Below, piece by piece: positions 9,441 through 20,200 of a DNA stretch of 33,756 nucleotides. The stretch's first letter is position 1; each line of letters begins with the position of its first letter. The DNA is from Microcaldota archaeon (GTDB lineage Archaea > Micrarchaeota > Micrarchaeia > Micrarchaeales > CABMGC01), in the NCBI GenBank assembly GCA_021803245.1, contig JAJZLT010000002.1, positions 1 through 33,756 on the forward strand, written 5' to 3'. Under the pieces are notes generated by a model that was given only the letters and a program-made list of their open reading frames with translations, was not told the origin of the DNA and did not search any database. The position numbers were made by a program, and so were the translations under genes.

Positions 9441-10337
9441 TCAATCGACCTTTGCAAAAAGATCCCTTCTCTTTTCCCTTATCGTGCCGTTCTCCGCTAA
9501 GATATAAAGTATGCCCCTTGCTGCTTCCTCCTCCACATTCAGGCTTTCCGATATCTCAGAAACCTTCTTCTCCCCTTCTCCAAGAAGCTTGAAGATTGCG
9601 CCCGTGTACTTGTCGATAAAAGGTCTCTTCACTATATAATATTTTTTGTTGAAACCCCTTGTTCCGAGTATAAGTCCCTGGCTGATCCTGCTTTCCAGGC
9701 TCAGCGAGACGCTTGAGGCCTCCGCCTCCGAATTCAGCACAAGATATCCCTGCTCGTTAAGCAGCCTTATCTCCTCGATGTCAGAAGGCAGTAGCTCTGG
9801 CTTCTGATACTGGCTGCTTTCCTGCTGCCTTCTCTCAGGAGCAGGCGCTGCCGCATATCCTGACTTCTGCCCCTGCTTCTTGCGCATTAGAAATTTATCA
9901 TACACGTTTTTCGCTATGCTGTATACTCCTTTTTCTTCCCTGCCTTTCTTGTAGAGCATGACAGCCTTCGAATCCACAAGCCTGTCGAGAATCTGTTTCT
10001 CCCTTGCATTCAGTATTTTGCCTATGTTCTCCTCGTTTCTCATGGAATACCTTACAGTATCGAGTTTTTTCAGTACTGCTATCTCTTCGGCAGAGAGCTC
10101 CGAAGGCGCAGATGGCGCATTCTTTTGCTGCGCCTGCCTCGCTTGTGGCAGCTGTGCCAGTGACTGGCCTGCAAGCATGCTCGCTATATCGGATTTCTTT
10201 GCAAAAAGGAAGGCTTTGTCGCTATACTTGAAGAATTCTACCTCGTCGGATTCGGTAAGGTTGAGATTCTCAAGCACTTCGTAAGGCAGGTAAATGGCAA
10301 GTTTGTTATTCTGCTTGTATATCTTCATTTCTACCAA
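9441..10337 (-). CDS. AbrB/SpoVT-like N-terminal domain protein with C-terminal winged-helix-like segments
   Basis: N-terminal MKIYKQNNKLAIYLPYEVLENLNLTESDEVEFF resembles an AbrB swapped hairpin. C-terminal LLGEGEKKVSEISESLNVEEEAARGILYILAENGTIREK resembles a winged HTH. Start may be the ATG at 10328. Confidence 0.55.
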   Translation of the reverse strand: MVEMKIYKQNNKLAIYLPYEVLENLNLTESDEVEFFKYSDKAFLFAKKSDIASMLAGQSLAQLPQARQAQQKNAPSAPSELSAEEIAVLKKLDTVRYSMRNEENIGKILNAREKQILDRLVDSKAVMLYKKGREEKGVYSIAKNVYDKFLMRKKQGQKSGYAAAPAPERRQQESSQYQKPELLPSDIEEIRLLNEQGYLVLNSEAEASSVSLSLESRISQGLILGTRGFNKKYYIVKRPFIDKYTGAIFKLLGEGEKKVSEISESLNVEEEAARGILYILAENGTIREKRRDLFAKVD

Positions 10338-10371
10338 TCATTTAAAATAAATACTGTTGTATTGGATAACT

Positions 10372-11928
10372 ATGGTCTCTAAACATTTAAAACGCTTTGT
10401 CAGATATACTGGAGAGAACCTAAACAGCCTCGGGCTTATAGGCCTGATACACAATTGCAGGTATCTGGGCATAGATGAAGTGCAGCTTGTAGAGAATGCT
10501 TCCAGAAGTTTATCGGACTTCATATCCAAGGCCGACTCCTCTGGAAAGGTGGTTGTAGTCTGCAGCCCTGGATTTGAAGGTGCCGTAGCGCTCGCCGCTG
10601 CAAGAAACCTTCAGAAAGAAAAGGAAGTTGGCATCTTTATCCTTAGCGGACCCGCTGGAAACGGAAAGACATTCTCAAAGGCGCTGATTCCCATAGAGAA
10701 GAGCACCTTCTTCGATGTAGCACGCTCTGCGGAGGAGGGGCGGGAGGGCCTTGCGCGGCTGTTGGATGGCAACCTTACAATACTTGAGGCGATCTCAGAG
10801 ACAGGGCATCTATACACGGACAGTCTTAGATATGTGCTGCGGGCCATTTATGGCTATAGGGAAAAGCACAGGCTTAGAACCAAGGTAATTTCGCTAAATT
10901 ACCCTAGGAGAGTAGAGCGCATTAAGCTTGGCGATGGCCTCTCGCAGGAGCCTGACTATATTTTTTCTTTGCATAAAAAAGGATACGGCCTAGAAGGCCT
11001 AAGGTCGAAGGTGGTTGTGCGTGAGATAGGCATACCGATAGAGGCAGAGCTCTTCTCGGGTCCCGGAGACATGCTTTCTGCATACATACCAAGGCACAGG
11101 GATTATGACAAACGGATGAGCGGCAAGGTTGTTGTAATAGGCGGAAGCAAAAGATACCATGGTGCACCGGTGCTTGCTGCACACGCAGTGAATAATACAC
11201 TCATAGCCATGAAGATAGGCGCGGGATTCGCGCGCCTCTACGTCCCTGAAACGATACTTAATGCAGCCAGAAGCCTCTCGCCGAATATAATAGTAAGCAG
11301 GCTAGGGAATACGCATCTTGAGGAGGGGGATGTTGCATTCGTCAAGCAGGATATAGAAAGCGCAAATGCAATTGTGATAGGGATGGGCCTCGGAAAAGAG
11401 AAGGAGACTGCAGATGCAGTTATGGCGATCTTTGACATAGCGAAGAGCCTTAACAAGAAGACAGTAATCGATGCAGACGCGATAGGTGTGATAAATGATT
11501 ATGGCAGGCTCTGGCCCAATGCAATAATAACGCCGCATGAAAACGAATTCAGGTCAATAGCTGAAGAACCTCCTGATGAGGAGCACCTTTATGACCGGGC
11601 TTCTGCAGCAGTAAGGGAAGCCCGCGAACTTAATGCAATAGTGGTGCTCAAAGGCCACAACACGATAATAACCGACGGAGAGCGCGTAAAGATAAACGGC
11701 GCGTCCACTGCCGCGCTTGCCACTATGGGGACAGGGGACATCCTTTCTGGCATAATAGGAGGATATGCTGCTGCGGGCGCAGATTCCTTTGTTTCTGCGG
11801 TCGCAGGAGTGCATTTGCATTCGATAATCGGGGATTCCCTTGGCGTAGATTACGGCAAGCATGTGATAGCACAGGATGTGCTCAATGACATCTCAAAGAC
11901 ATTGAGGGTAATAGAGAGGTTGACATGA
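10372..11928 (+). CDS. nnr: bifunctional NAD(P)H-hydrate epimerase / ADP-dependent NAD(P)H-hydrate dehydratase
   Basis: C-terminal kinase-like dehydratase: GKVVVIGGSKRYHGAPVLAAHAV, IDADAIGVI, ITPHENEF, VVLKGHNTIITDG, ALATMGTGDILSGIIGG. N-terminal YjeF_N-like epimerase. ORF track starts at a TTG (10357); the ATG at 10372 is more likely. Confidence 0.9.
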   Translation: MVSKHLKRFVRYTGENLNSLGLIGLIHNCRYLGIDEVQLVENASRSLSDFISKADSSGKVVVVCSPGFEGAVALAAARNLQKEKEVGIFILSGPAGNGKTFSKALIPIEKSTFFDVARSAEEGREGLARLLDGNLTILEAISETGHLYTDSLRYVLRAIYGYREKHRLRTKVISLNYPRRVERIKLGDGLSQEPDYIFSLHKKGYGLEGLRSKVVVREIGIPIEAELFSGPGDMLSAYIPRHRDYDKRMSGKVVVIGGSKRYHGAPVLAAHAVNNTLIAMKIGAGFARLYVPETILNAARSLSPNIIVSRLGNTHLEEGDVAFVKQDIESANAIVIGMGLGKEKETADAVMAIFDIAKSLNKKTVIDADAIGVINDYGRLWPNAIITPHENEFRSIAEEPPDEEHLYDRASAAVREARELNAIVVLKGHNTIITDGERVKINGASTAALATMGTGDILSGIIGGYAAAGADSFVSAVAGVHLHSIIGDSLGVDYGKHVIAQDVLNDISKTLRVIERLT

Positions 11929-11994
11929 TACCGGCAACATTTAAAAAATTAAGCTCACAGTATGTATCAGATCTGATAGAAAGCATTGGTTTTT

Positions 11995-12522
11995 ATGGAC
12001 ATAGTTTCTCCGTATGATCCCCAGGAAGAGGAAGCGCTCGAGGTATCGAGGGGCAAGAATGCCATAACTTATAGCGAGGTGAGCATAGCAGGGCCGATGG
12101 CATTCTGGATAATACTGCTCATGCTTGCTTTCGTCTCGAAAGTATTTGCAAACGTGAATGTCGCGAACTCGAGCCCGGCGCTTTACTACATATTTTACCA
12201 TTATTACTACTTCATAATGTTTGCGCCTGGCATCTTCATATTGCCGCTTATCGTAGGCGCGCTAATCGGCAGAAGCGTAGGGATAAACTCCAATGACTTT
12301 GCAAGCGCCATGAAGGCCAGCCTGATAGATGGAGCTTATGCTTCTATAGTGTACGTAATAGCGGTATTCATAATATACGAGATGATGATATATTTTACTG
12401 GGCTTCCGGCGTGGAGCGTGATGCAGGTAGCAGTCAACCTGATTGCAGAGCCTATCATTGTCCTCATCGCAGTCATCCTGGTTCTTGCTGCCTTGGCTTA
12501 CTCCAAGATGAACGGAGCCTAG
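11995..12522 (+). CDS. multi-pass membrane protein, function unknown
   Basis: About four to five hydrophobic segments (AGPMAFWIILLMLAFVSKVFA..., FIMFAPGIFILPLIVGALIG..., ASIVYVIAVFIIYEMMIYF, LIAEPIIVLIAVILVLAALAY). ATG taken from the ORF track translation (MVFMDIV, second M). Confidence 0.55.
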   Translation: MDIVSPYDPQEEEALEVSRGKNAITYSEVSIAGPMAFWIILLMLAFVSKVFANVNVANSSPALYYIFYHYYYFIMFAPGIFILPLIVGALIGRSVGINSNDFASAMKASLIDGAYASIVYVIAVFIIYEMMIYFTGLPAWSVMQVAVNLIAEPIIVLIAVILVLAALAYSKMNGA

Positions 12523-13700
12523 CCTTTCTTTCCGGCACTCACTATCTTGATGACATCATTGTCCTTTAGCATATAGTTTTTTTGCAGCCTTATCTTCTTC
12601 TTTGCATCTATGGCATAGAGCATATTTGCAGCTATGTCGGTGTGTATCTTTCCGGCAAGCTCAAGCGCTGTAGCTCCCGAGGGCATTAAAAATACGTCTG
12701 GCAGCACATTTCCGAAGTGGTCAGTGAATTTATTCTCGTCTTCCACAGGATAAACTGCTATCTCATGAAGCACACCGAATGCCGCCATGTCCAGTATCTC
12801 ATGCACGCCCGTGCCTCCGTGTTCGCTTACATATCTGGACATGTACTCTATGGCGATCTTCTGCTCCTGGCTTACTTCTTTAAGTATCTTTATTGGATCT
12901 GATGCCAGATTGGCATTGTATTCTATTACTCCGCTTTGTTCCGCCTTTCTTATTGCCAGCTCTACGGCTGCAGAGCATCCGATAACAGTGATGCCGGCAA
13001 GCTTCTTCTTCAACTCCGCAAGCGCGCCGGGCTTTGACTTGTCCAGTTTGTTTGCAGCAACTATAATCGGCTTGTTCAGCTCGAGAAAGCGCCTGGAAAA
13101 AGCCTTTATCGCATCTGCGTCCCAGGTTATGCGATACGTAGGCAGACTGCACCTCTCTGCGGCAGTTGAAACCTGGTTTTCGGTGGGCTTGAAGCCGGAT
13201 AGCACTTCTGTGAGTGCGCGCACACCATCGTCCCTCTTCGATATTTTATTTATGTGCCTTGAAATTATCTCCGATATCCAGCTTGCCAGCTCTTCCTTCA
13301 CCATCTTCACCTCCTCTGAAGGATCAAACCCGCTGGCCGGATTCCCTGCAAGATCCGTCTGGCCGCTTAAATCCACAACCTGTATGAGCAGATCCGCTTC
13401 AACAAGGTCATTCAGGAACTGATTCCCCATCCCCTTGCCAAGATGAGCACCCGGAACAAGTCCTGCGACATCCACTATTTTCACAGGTATCTGCCGTATG
13501 CCGTTCCTGCAGAGAGAGTTCCGGGGCTTGCACTTTACTCCGAGCTCGACTTCAGGGCACGGTCTTGCGATGTAGGATACGCCCATGTTCGGCTTTATTG
13601 TAGTGAATGGATAGTCCGCTATCTCTGCGCCTGTATGTGTTGCTGCAGAGAAGAAGGTGCTCTTGCCTTTGTTTGGGGAACCTACCAGGCCGAAAATCAT
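12519..13700 (-). CDS. YchF/Obg-family GTP-binding protein with C-terminal TGS domain (archaeal type)
   Basis: Walker [13 protein letters not shown]3-like [36 protein letters not shown]-like C-terminus. Confidence 0.92.
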   Translation of the reverse strand: MIFGLVGSPNKGKSTFFSAATHTGAEIADYPFTTIKPNMGVSYIARPCPEVELGVKCKPRNSLCRNGIRQIPVKIVDVAGLVPGAHLGKGMGNQFLNDLVEADLLIQVVDLSGQTDLAGNPASGFDPSEEVKMVKEELASWISEIISRHINKISKRDDGVRALTEVLSGFKPTENQVSTAAERCSLPTYRITWDADAIKAFSRRFLELNKPIIVAANKLDKSKPGALAELKKKLAGITVIGCSAAVELAIRKAEQSGVIEYNANLASDPIKILKEVSQEQKIAIEYMSRYVSEHGGTGVHEILDMAAFGVLHEIAVYPVEDENKFTDHFGNVLPDVFLMPSGATALELAGKIHTDIAANMLYAIDAKKKIRLQKNYMLKDNDVIKIVSAGKKG

Positions 13701-13780
13701 TGTAAACCAACTTAAGCTAGGTATTATTAAGCTATTTTCTAATTAAATTATATACTATCCTGCATTCTTAATATAGCTAC

Positions 13781-13866
13781 GCGGGGGTGGCAGAGCTTGG
13801 TCAAATGCGACAGGTTCAGGGCCTGCTTCCTTTGTGGATTCGAGAGTTCAAATCTCTCCCCCCGCA
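13781..13866 (+). tRNA. tRNA-Leu (anticodon CAG), no intron, CCA not encoded
   Basis: Acceptor gcggggg (13781-13787) pairs perfectly with cccccgc (13859-13865). Discriminator A; anticodon loop ttcaggg (CAG at 13817-13819); long variable arm; T-arm gagag-ttcaaat-ctctc. Confidence 0.95.
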
Positions 13867-13965
13867 ATCAAGCTAAGGAGTATAGTATATCCTAGAGAAA
13901 TGTCGCCTCTAAAGGCCACTTTTGATAGAATTTTATAGTTTCTTGATTCTCATTTAAATGACCCT

Positions 13966-14952
13966 ATGGACAACTTGATAATACTAAAGGCAAAGAAGCG
14001 AGTATTTAAAGAAGCAGTGCAAGAAGTCTGCGATATTCAAAATCTGCCCTTGCCTGAGATTAATTTTGATGGGACTGATGAGGACGGTGGAGACGAACTA
14101 GCACACTCTCATCCCGAATTATATAAAATTTGTATCTCTGAAAGACAATTAAAACTACAAAACTCAGCAGGATTAAAAGAAACTGCATATCATGAAATGA
14201 CGCATTTAATAGGGCTAATCGAACACGGCCACCAATTTGAAAAAACAAAAAATGAACTAATCTCTAGAGGCTGGAGACCCCCAAAAGGCTCTGGTGCGCA
14301 GTTTATCAGTGGAGAACAAGTTAACGAGCAAAGTAAGCAGATTAGAGATGATCCAGAAAGATTTGCAAAAGTTAATGAGGATAGTGCTCTTCTAAAATTC
14401 TTAGAAGGTAGAAGTAATCATGATAATGAATCAAGCATACATGCCCCTGAAGAGATAAAACAGGTACGAGAAGGCGAAGTCAAACCAGAAGAGGAAATAC
14501 TTAAACCTACTGAGATTAAAGCTGGGAAAGGAAGTAAGAAAAAAGGGGAGAAGATAAGGTCGAATAGGTCAAAAGCAAAATATACCCCAATGACAAAAGC
14601 GGAGATTGAAGAGGCAAGAAGAAAAATTGGTATGAATGCAGAAGATAAATCTAGGTTCGGATCATTAAAAGAAACTAATGAAGAAAAGGAAGCTAGGCTT
14701 GAATTAGAGTATCAAAAATTTAAACAGAACCTAGAGGCTAAATTAAAACAAAAACAAGACAAGCCAGAGTCTAAACCACATACTACTAAAGCTAAAAGAG
14801 ATATGCTTAGTGAGGAAGAACATGAAAATTTAATCAAAAAAGCATATGAAAACATGGATACTGGTTTCGGAGAAGGACACGGAAATAATCGTTGGAGCAA
14901 AAAGAAAAAGGGTGTCTTTAGTAGATTTAAAGAAGCATTAGGAATTAAATAG
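13966..14952 (+). CDS. putative HExxH metalloprotease-like protein with long charged C-terminal region
   Basis: ETAYHEMTHLIGLIEHGHQFEK (HExxHxxG...H) near the N-terminus, then a Lys/Glu-rich low-complexity region. More AT-rich than flanking genes by eye. Confidence 0.6.
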   Translation: MDNLIILKAKKRVFKEAVQEVCDIQNLPLPEINFDGTDEDGGDELAHSHPELYKICISERQLKLQNSAGLKETAYHEMTHLIGLIEHGHQFEKTKNELISRGWRPPKGSGAQFISGEQVNEQSKQIRDDPERFAKVNEDSALLKFLEGRSNHDNESSIHAPEEIKQVREGEVKPEEEILKPTEIKAGKGSKKKGEKIRSNRSKAKYTPMTKAEIEEARRKIGMNAEDKSRFGSLKETNEEKEARLELEYQKFKQNLEAKLKQKQDKPESKPHTTKAKRDMLSEEEHENLIKKAYENMDTGFGEGHGNNRWSKKKKGVFSRFKEALGIK

Positions 14953-15439
14953 TTAAAACTAGGCTAAGAGCCTTGGCATGATTTAACACCTTGGCATATG
15001 CTTGTATAATCTGTACCATTGACTACAACAAATAGCAGAATTAGATATGCTAATCTCAAGCCTTCGCAAGGGAATTACATAGTGATAAACTTATTCAACA
15101 AATTTGTTTTTATTACAATTTCCTTTTCTACGTTCTCGCTTTTCTTTGAGAATACATATTCTCAGAATTGCCTCTTAAAACGCGAGTAGAGCCTTCAACC
15201 GCCCGCATGCTTCCATGCTGAGTTCTCTTTCTCCGCCCATTCTGCATTTCGCTCTTCTTCTGGCTACTCAGATTACGTAACCAATCTGGAGTCCAGAGGG
15301 CATTGAGATTAGAACAATGCTAGTATCAGCAAGCTTCGTGGCGAAGGATTCTGTTCTGATTGGCTTAGATAGGTTTAAATTTATTCACATGCCAAAATAA
15401 GTAATAATTTTTCATACTTTTAGCATATCGTGAGGAGCA

Positions 15440-16186
15440 ATGGATGCACTGATACTTTGTGGTGGCTACGCTACCAGGCTGGAGCCGATAACGCTTTTTG
15501 TGCCTAAGCCGCTGCTGCCGATAGGAGGCAGGCCTCTTCTAGATTACATTATAGAGGACATAGACAAGCTCGGAGTGAACAGAATAGTAATCTCGACAAA
15601 CAAAAAGTTTGCAGACCAATTTGAATATTGGATGGAAAACAAGAACAGGGGAAGGGAAAATGGCAAGATAGAACTTGTAGTAGAACCTACGCTGAACCAC
15701 GGAACAAAATTCGGCGCAGTGAAGGGGATACACTACTCGATCGAAAAGGCAGGGATAGATGAAGACCTTCTTATAGTTGCAGGAGACAACTTTTACAACT
15801 TCAGCCTTTCCAGAATAATCAGCCACTTCAAAATGAACAGGAAGCCCACGATATGCGTGCATGATGTAGAGACACCTGAAAGGGCCAAGCGCTTTGGAGT
15901 TGTCAAGCTTGATGGACATAAGGTGCTGTATTTTTACGAGAAGCCGGAGAAGCCAGAATCTACCCTGATAAGCACAGGAATATACATATTCCCAAGGGAG
16001 ATGTTCGCCAAGTTCAGTGACTACCTGAACCAGAACAACAATCCTGATGCGCCTGGTTACTTTTTACAGTGGCTGATAAAGAATGCTGAGGTTGACGCGG
16101 TAGTGCACAAAGGGACATGGTTTGACATAGGCACAATTGAAACTTACAAAGAGGTATTTGCCATGTTCCACAGGGAGAAGATATAG
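15440..16186 (+). CDS. NDP-sugar nucleotidyltransferase (glucose-1-phosphate thymidylyl/uridylyltransferase-like)
   Basis: MDALILCGGYATRLEPITLFVPKPLLPIGGRPLLDYII; AGDNFYNFSL; FDIGTIETY. SD-like gtgaggag upstream. Confidence 0.9.
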   Translation: MDALILCGGYATRLEPITLFVPKPLLPIGGRPLLDYIIEDIDKLGVNRIVISTNKKFADQFEYWMENKNRGRENGKIELVVEPTLNHGTKFGAVKGIHYSIEKAGIDEDLLIVAGDNFYNFSLSRIISHFKMNRKPTICVHDVETPERAKRFGVVKLDGHKVLYFYEKPEKPESTLISTGIYIFPREMFAKFSDYLNQNNNPDAPGYFLQWLIKNAEVDAVVHKGTWFDIGTIETYKEVFAMFHREKI

Positions 16187-16233
16187 TATTTGGTGCCATT
16201 GCGCGCTCTGCACTGGCCTGCTGGCTGAATTAT

Positions 16234-17286
16234 TTAAATTATTGTCTGGTTGCAGCCTGCAAGATCTGAACTGCCTATCTGGCCTTTCACAATCAGCGAG
16301 GGATACCCAAGCCATGGCACACTATATGCTACATAACCCAGCACTTCGCTTGAGTTTGGAGGGTAGATTGCCGATTGCAGATCGAGCACAGGGTTATTGT
16401 CGCCCTTGGTAAGCAGGTAGTATTGGTTCCCTACTCTTATAGCAGCATAAAGCCGGTGTATTATGTCCTCGCTTATGCCTGAAGGGCTCTTCGCCTTGTA
16501 GACTATTATTGGATTGCTGTAGTTCTCATACACAGTAGTGTTGCCTATTGTAATTGAAGAAGTGAAGACTATGTTGGAACTGACATTCCCTATATGCACG
16601 CTTCTCACAGTATAATTGTATTTGACAAGATTGGAATTCTGGTACTGCTGGTCAGCGATGCATGAGCCTGCCGTGCGCCCGCTGTTAAGGCAAAAGATAT
16701 TGAAGAAGCTTATGCGGTACTGGCCGGGGTCTTTTATTATTTCTTCGATAGCGGTGCTGTTGTATGCCAGCGGGTAGAGGGCCTCTTTCTCTATGTTTGC
16801 CGCCATGTTCGAGTATGCCAAAGCAGATACATTTACTACAGGTATGTTATGCTGGGAGAGGAATGCGCTCATGTTCCGTATCCCATGAACAAGGACAAGG
16901 TCCCCCCTGTGGAGGTTAGGCAGCATGCTGCAGCTTGCAACCACATCCACGGGAGATGAGGTGCCTAGAACCAGCGATGGTATAAGCCATACGGCAAGTA
17001 TCGCTACAACAATGGCGGCGGCTATTTCCAGAATCGTCCTCCTTGCTCCCTCTTCCCTCACGCTTGCCTGAAATTCCACTATTAGCGTGACTGCGATAAG
17101 TATTATGGCCAATACGGCTATTTCAAGGTTGTTCTTAAAAACGAAGATGTATAATATGAAGAGCAGTATTATGAGTGCATAGAGTATATAAGTAAGGCTG
17201 CTGCCCTGCTCCTTTTTAGCCGCATCCTGATGCCTTGGCGCATTATTATTTGTATCATTCCGTGCTCTTTGTTTTTTTTTCGGCAA
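16234..17286 (-). CDS. S26/Sec11-like signal peptidase-related membrane protein
   Basis: N-terminal TMs; SCSMLPNLHRGDLVLVHG (Ser box) and YYLLTKGDNNPVLDLQ (Asp box), separated by an unusually long middle region. Confidence 0.75.
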   Translation of the reverse strand: MPKKKQRARNDTNNNAPRHQDAAKKEQGSSLTYILYALIILLFILYIFVFKNNLEIAVLAIILIAVTLIVEFQASVREEGARRTILEIAAAIVVAILAVWLIPSLVLGTSSPVDVVASCSMLPNLHRGDLVLVHGIRNMSAFLSQHNIPVVNVSALAYSNMAANIEKEALYPLAYNSTAIEEIIKDPGQYRISFFNIFCLNSGRTAGSCIADQQYQNSNLVKYNYTVRSVHIGNVSSNIVFTSSITIGNTTVYENYSNPIIVYKAKSPSGISEDIIHRLYAAIRVGNQYYLLTKGDNNPVLDLQSAIYPPNSSEVLGYVAYSVPWLGYPSLIVKGQIGSSDLAGCNQTII

Positions 17287-17297
17287 AAATATACACC

Positions 17298-20200
17298 TTA
17301 TCTTTTCTGCAATATGCTCGAGACCTCCACGCCTATGGCCTTTGACTCTCCTTCGGTTTTCACTACGCCTACAGCCGCATCCGAATTCACTATGAGTGAA
17401 TCATTGTGACTTACTACCACATACTGCGCATTGGAACTCATCTGCTTTATAAGGAGAGAGAGCTTCTTCGAATTCTCCTTATCTAGAGCAGAATCGACCT
17501 CATCGAAGACATAGAGCTGCGAAGGCTTGCACATGTGTATTGAGAGTATCAGCATGAGAGACACTAGCGACTTTTCTCCGCCAGACAACTGGTCGAGATT
17601 CCTTGCGGTCTTGCCTTTCGTTATCGAGATATCCAGGTCGCTGTTGAAAGGCTCTTTTGGATTTGAAAGCTTCAGAGCACCCTGATCTGTGAAGATGTAG
17701 CTGAAGAGCTTAATGAAGTTCTTCGAGACATCATTTAGCGTATTCATGAATGTCTGCAGTTTCTTTGACTCTATCTCCTCTATCATGCGCAGCACCGCCT
17801 GCCTTTCAGAATCGAGAACGTCTAGCTTGGACTTTGCTTCTGCAACGTCCCTCTTCCTCTCCTCGAAGATTTCAGGGGCCTTCATGTTCACGCTGCCCAT
17901 TTCGCTTATCTTGACGCTGAGCACATTGGCTTCTTTCTCCATCTCGCCTATCTGCATTCCGGATATCCTCTCTGGTTTTTCGGCGTAAGCGGCCAGCTCG
18001 GCGTTTATATCCGCAATTTTAGTTTCTATCTGGTTCCTCCTCATCTTTATCTCTATAAGCTGGGTTTCCATTCCCTGCACCGCAGAGGCTAGCTGCGATT
18101 TTTCAGAGAGGAGTTTCGAGAGCTTGCCTTCTAGTATAGTTAATCTGCCGTATATTTTCTTGCTTGACTCACTGGTTGCTGCCATCTCGCTCTCTATGGC
18201 TTTCCTTGATTTATCAAGCATGCCCAGCGAGATCTCCAGGTCGTGTATCTTCTCCTTAATCGACTTCCCAGAGCTCTTGGACTTTGTTATCTTAGATTCT
18301 GTCTCTGTTATCCTTTCCGCAAGCAGTTCATTCTCCTTGCCGAGTCCGGCAATCTTGGCCCTGAGCCCATCCGCCTCCTTCCTTAAGCTATTTAGCTTAT
18401 TTATGTCTACGTCATTTTCGCCTTCGCCTTCCTCCTTTGCAGAGCTTTCTTCCAGCTGGGCGTAAAGATCTGAAAGCTCGCTTCTTCTTCTGTCGAGTTC
18501 AGCTAAATCTGCAGCATGCCGGCCCTCAGCCTCCATAACCCTTTCCTTTATTCCTTCCAGCTTGTCGGCCAGTTCCTTGACCTCTGCGTTTCTCTCCTCC
18601 AGCAAGGACTTTGTCTTCTCCAAACCGGATCTGAGCTCCACCAATCTTGACCCTGTAGACCCTCTCTGCGCTTCGATGTATGCACCTGCTTTCCTTGCGG
18701 CTGCAAGGCTTGTGTCCAGGTCCTGGAGTGCAATCAGCAGCTGCTCTTTTCTCGAAGAGAGCGCATTGAGAGATTTCTCTATGAGATATGCGGATTTCCT
18801 GCTGCCGGAATGAGACCCTCCGGAGACCACGCCCGACTGTTCTACCAGCTCCCCCTCGACCGTGACATACCTGTGCTGACCTATGCGGTGTTTCTTTGCC
18901 TCAAGTATATTACCTATTACGTAAGTGTTGCTGAATATATATGAGAAGACACTTTCAAATCTGCTGTCGAAACTTATCACATCGATAACATGCATCAGCT
19001 CAGGATCCTTTCTCTCCTCTTTCTGTACTCGCAGGTTTTCTATTGGTATGAACGTTGCTCTGCCTGAATTGTTTGATTTCAGATAGGAGATAATCTCGTT
19101 GGCAGTTTCTATTTTGTCTACGACAAGATACTCGAAACGCGCGCCTGCCGCGGCCTCTACAGCATTTGCATATTCATCAGTGTACTTGCACAGCTCTGAC
19201 GCCTTGCCAAAGAAGCCAGAATGGGAAGAAAATTTCTCTTTTATCTTCTCGTACGGGGACGCGCGCGGCTGGGCGATAAATTTTTGCTCTCTGAATTTCA
19301 GAAGCTCCTCGTCGATCTTGTCAAGCTCCCTGCGCGTCTTGCCCACTTCGCTTTCAAGGCGCATAATCTTGTCTGAAGCTTCCTTAGCCTCCTTATTCAT
19401 CCTTTCCTGCTCCGACAAGAAGGCAGAGATTGACTTTGATGCAGTCTCGATTTGTTTTTCTGCTTCTTTGCATTCCGCTTCCTTTGCTTCTTTTTTGCTT
19501 AGTATTATCTGAGCTTCCATCTTCATATTCGAGACTGCCGATGCAAGCGAGGACTCCTTCCTTTCCAGTTCTTCAACACTCCCGCCAAGCTGCTTGAGCC
19601 TCTCTGCATGCTTTGATATGTTCTCTGACCTGGAATCGAATTTTGAGATCTCTGGAGTTATTTCTCCGAGCCTTGATGATGCTCTTTCCATCTCCTCCCT
19701 GTTCTGCGCCACTTTCTGCTTTGACTTCGAAACTTCAAGCAGCCATTCTTCCGCATACTTCTGTTCCTTCTGCAATGAATCCGAGAGGGATTTCGCTTCT
19801 ATCTCATTTCTGGCCATCTCCGTTTTTATAGACTCAAGTTTTGAGCTTGTGGCGCCGGAGACCTGTGCGCTCTGTGCAAGCTCTTTTGTAAGCATTTGTT
19901 TCTCTGCATCTAACTGCTCGGCCGACTTTGCCGCATCTTCCAGCTTATAAGCCATCTCGTTCTTCTTTGAATCAAGGATGGCCATTGACTTTGCCTCTGA
20001 TTCCTGCGCCGACTCAGCCTCTTCTTTCTTGGAGAGCAGGGCGCTGTAATTCAATGACTTTAGCCGCGATGCCATGCTGATATACTTTTCAGCGGCCTCC
20101 TTCTCGAACTCAAGCTCGCTAAGGAAATTCTGGCGTTCATGAAGCATGACGTTCGCCTCGCTTATCTTCTGGCTTACTTTTTCCAGCTCCTTCATGGCTT

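Noticed and set aside
13443-13715. ORF antisense to the YchF N-terminus
   Set aside because: Lies opposite conserved GTPase motifs; composition is not protein-like.
15180-15310. Minus-strand open frame (NALWTPDWLRNLSSQKKSEMQNGRRKRT...)
   Set aside because: No convincing start, basic low-information composition, and hairpins run through it; treated as noncoding.
13867-15439. Search for a duplicated tRNA-Leu 3' end marking an integrated element
   Set aside because: No copy of gttcaaatctctccccccgca or its terminal part was found downstream, so integration at tRNA-Leu is not supported.
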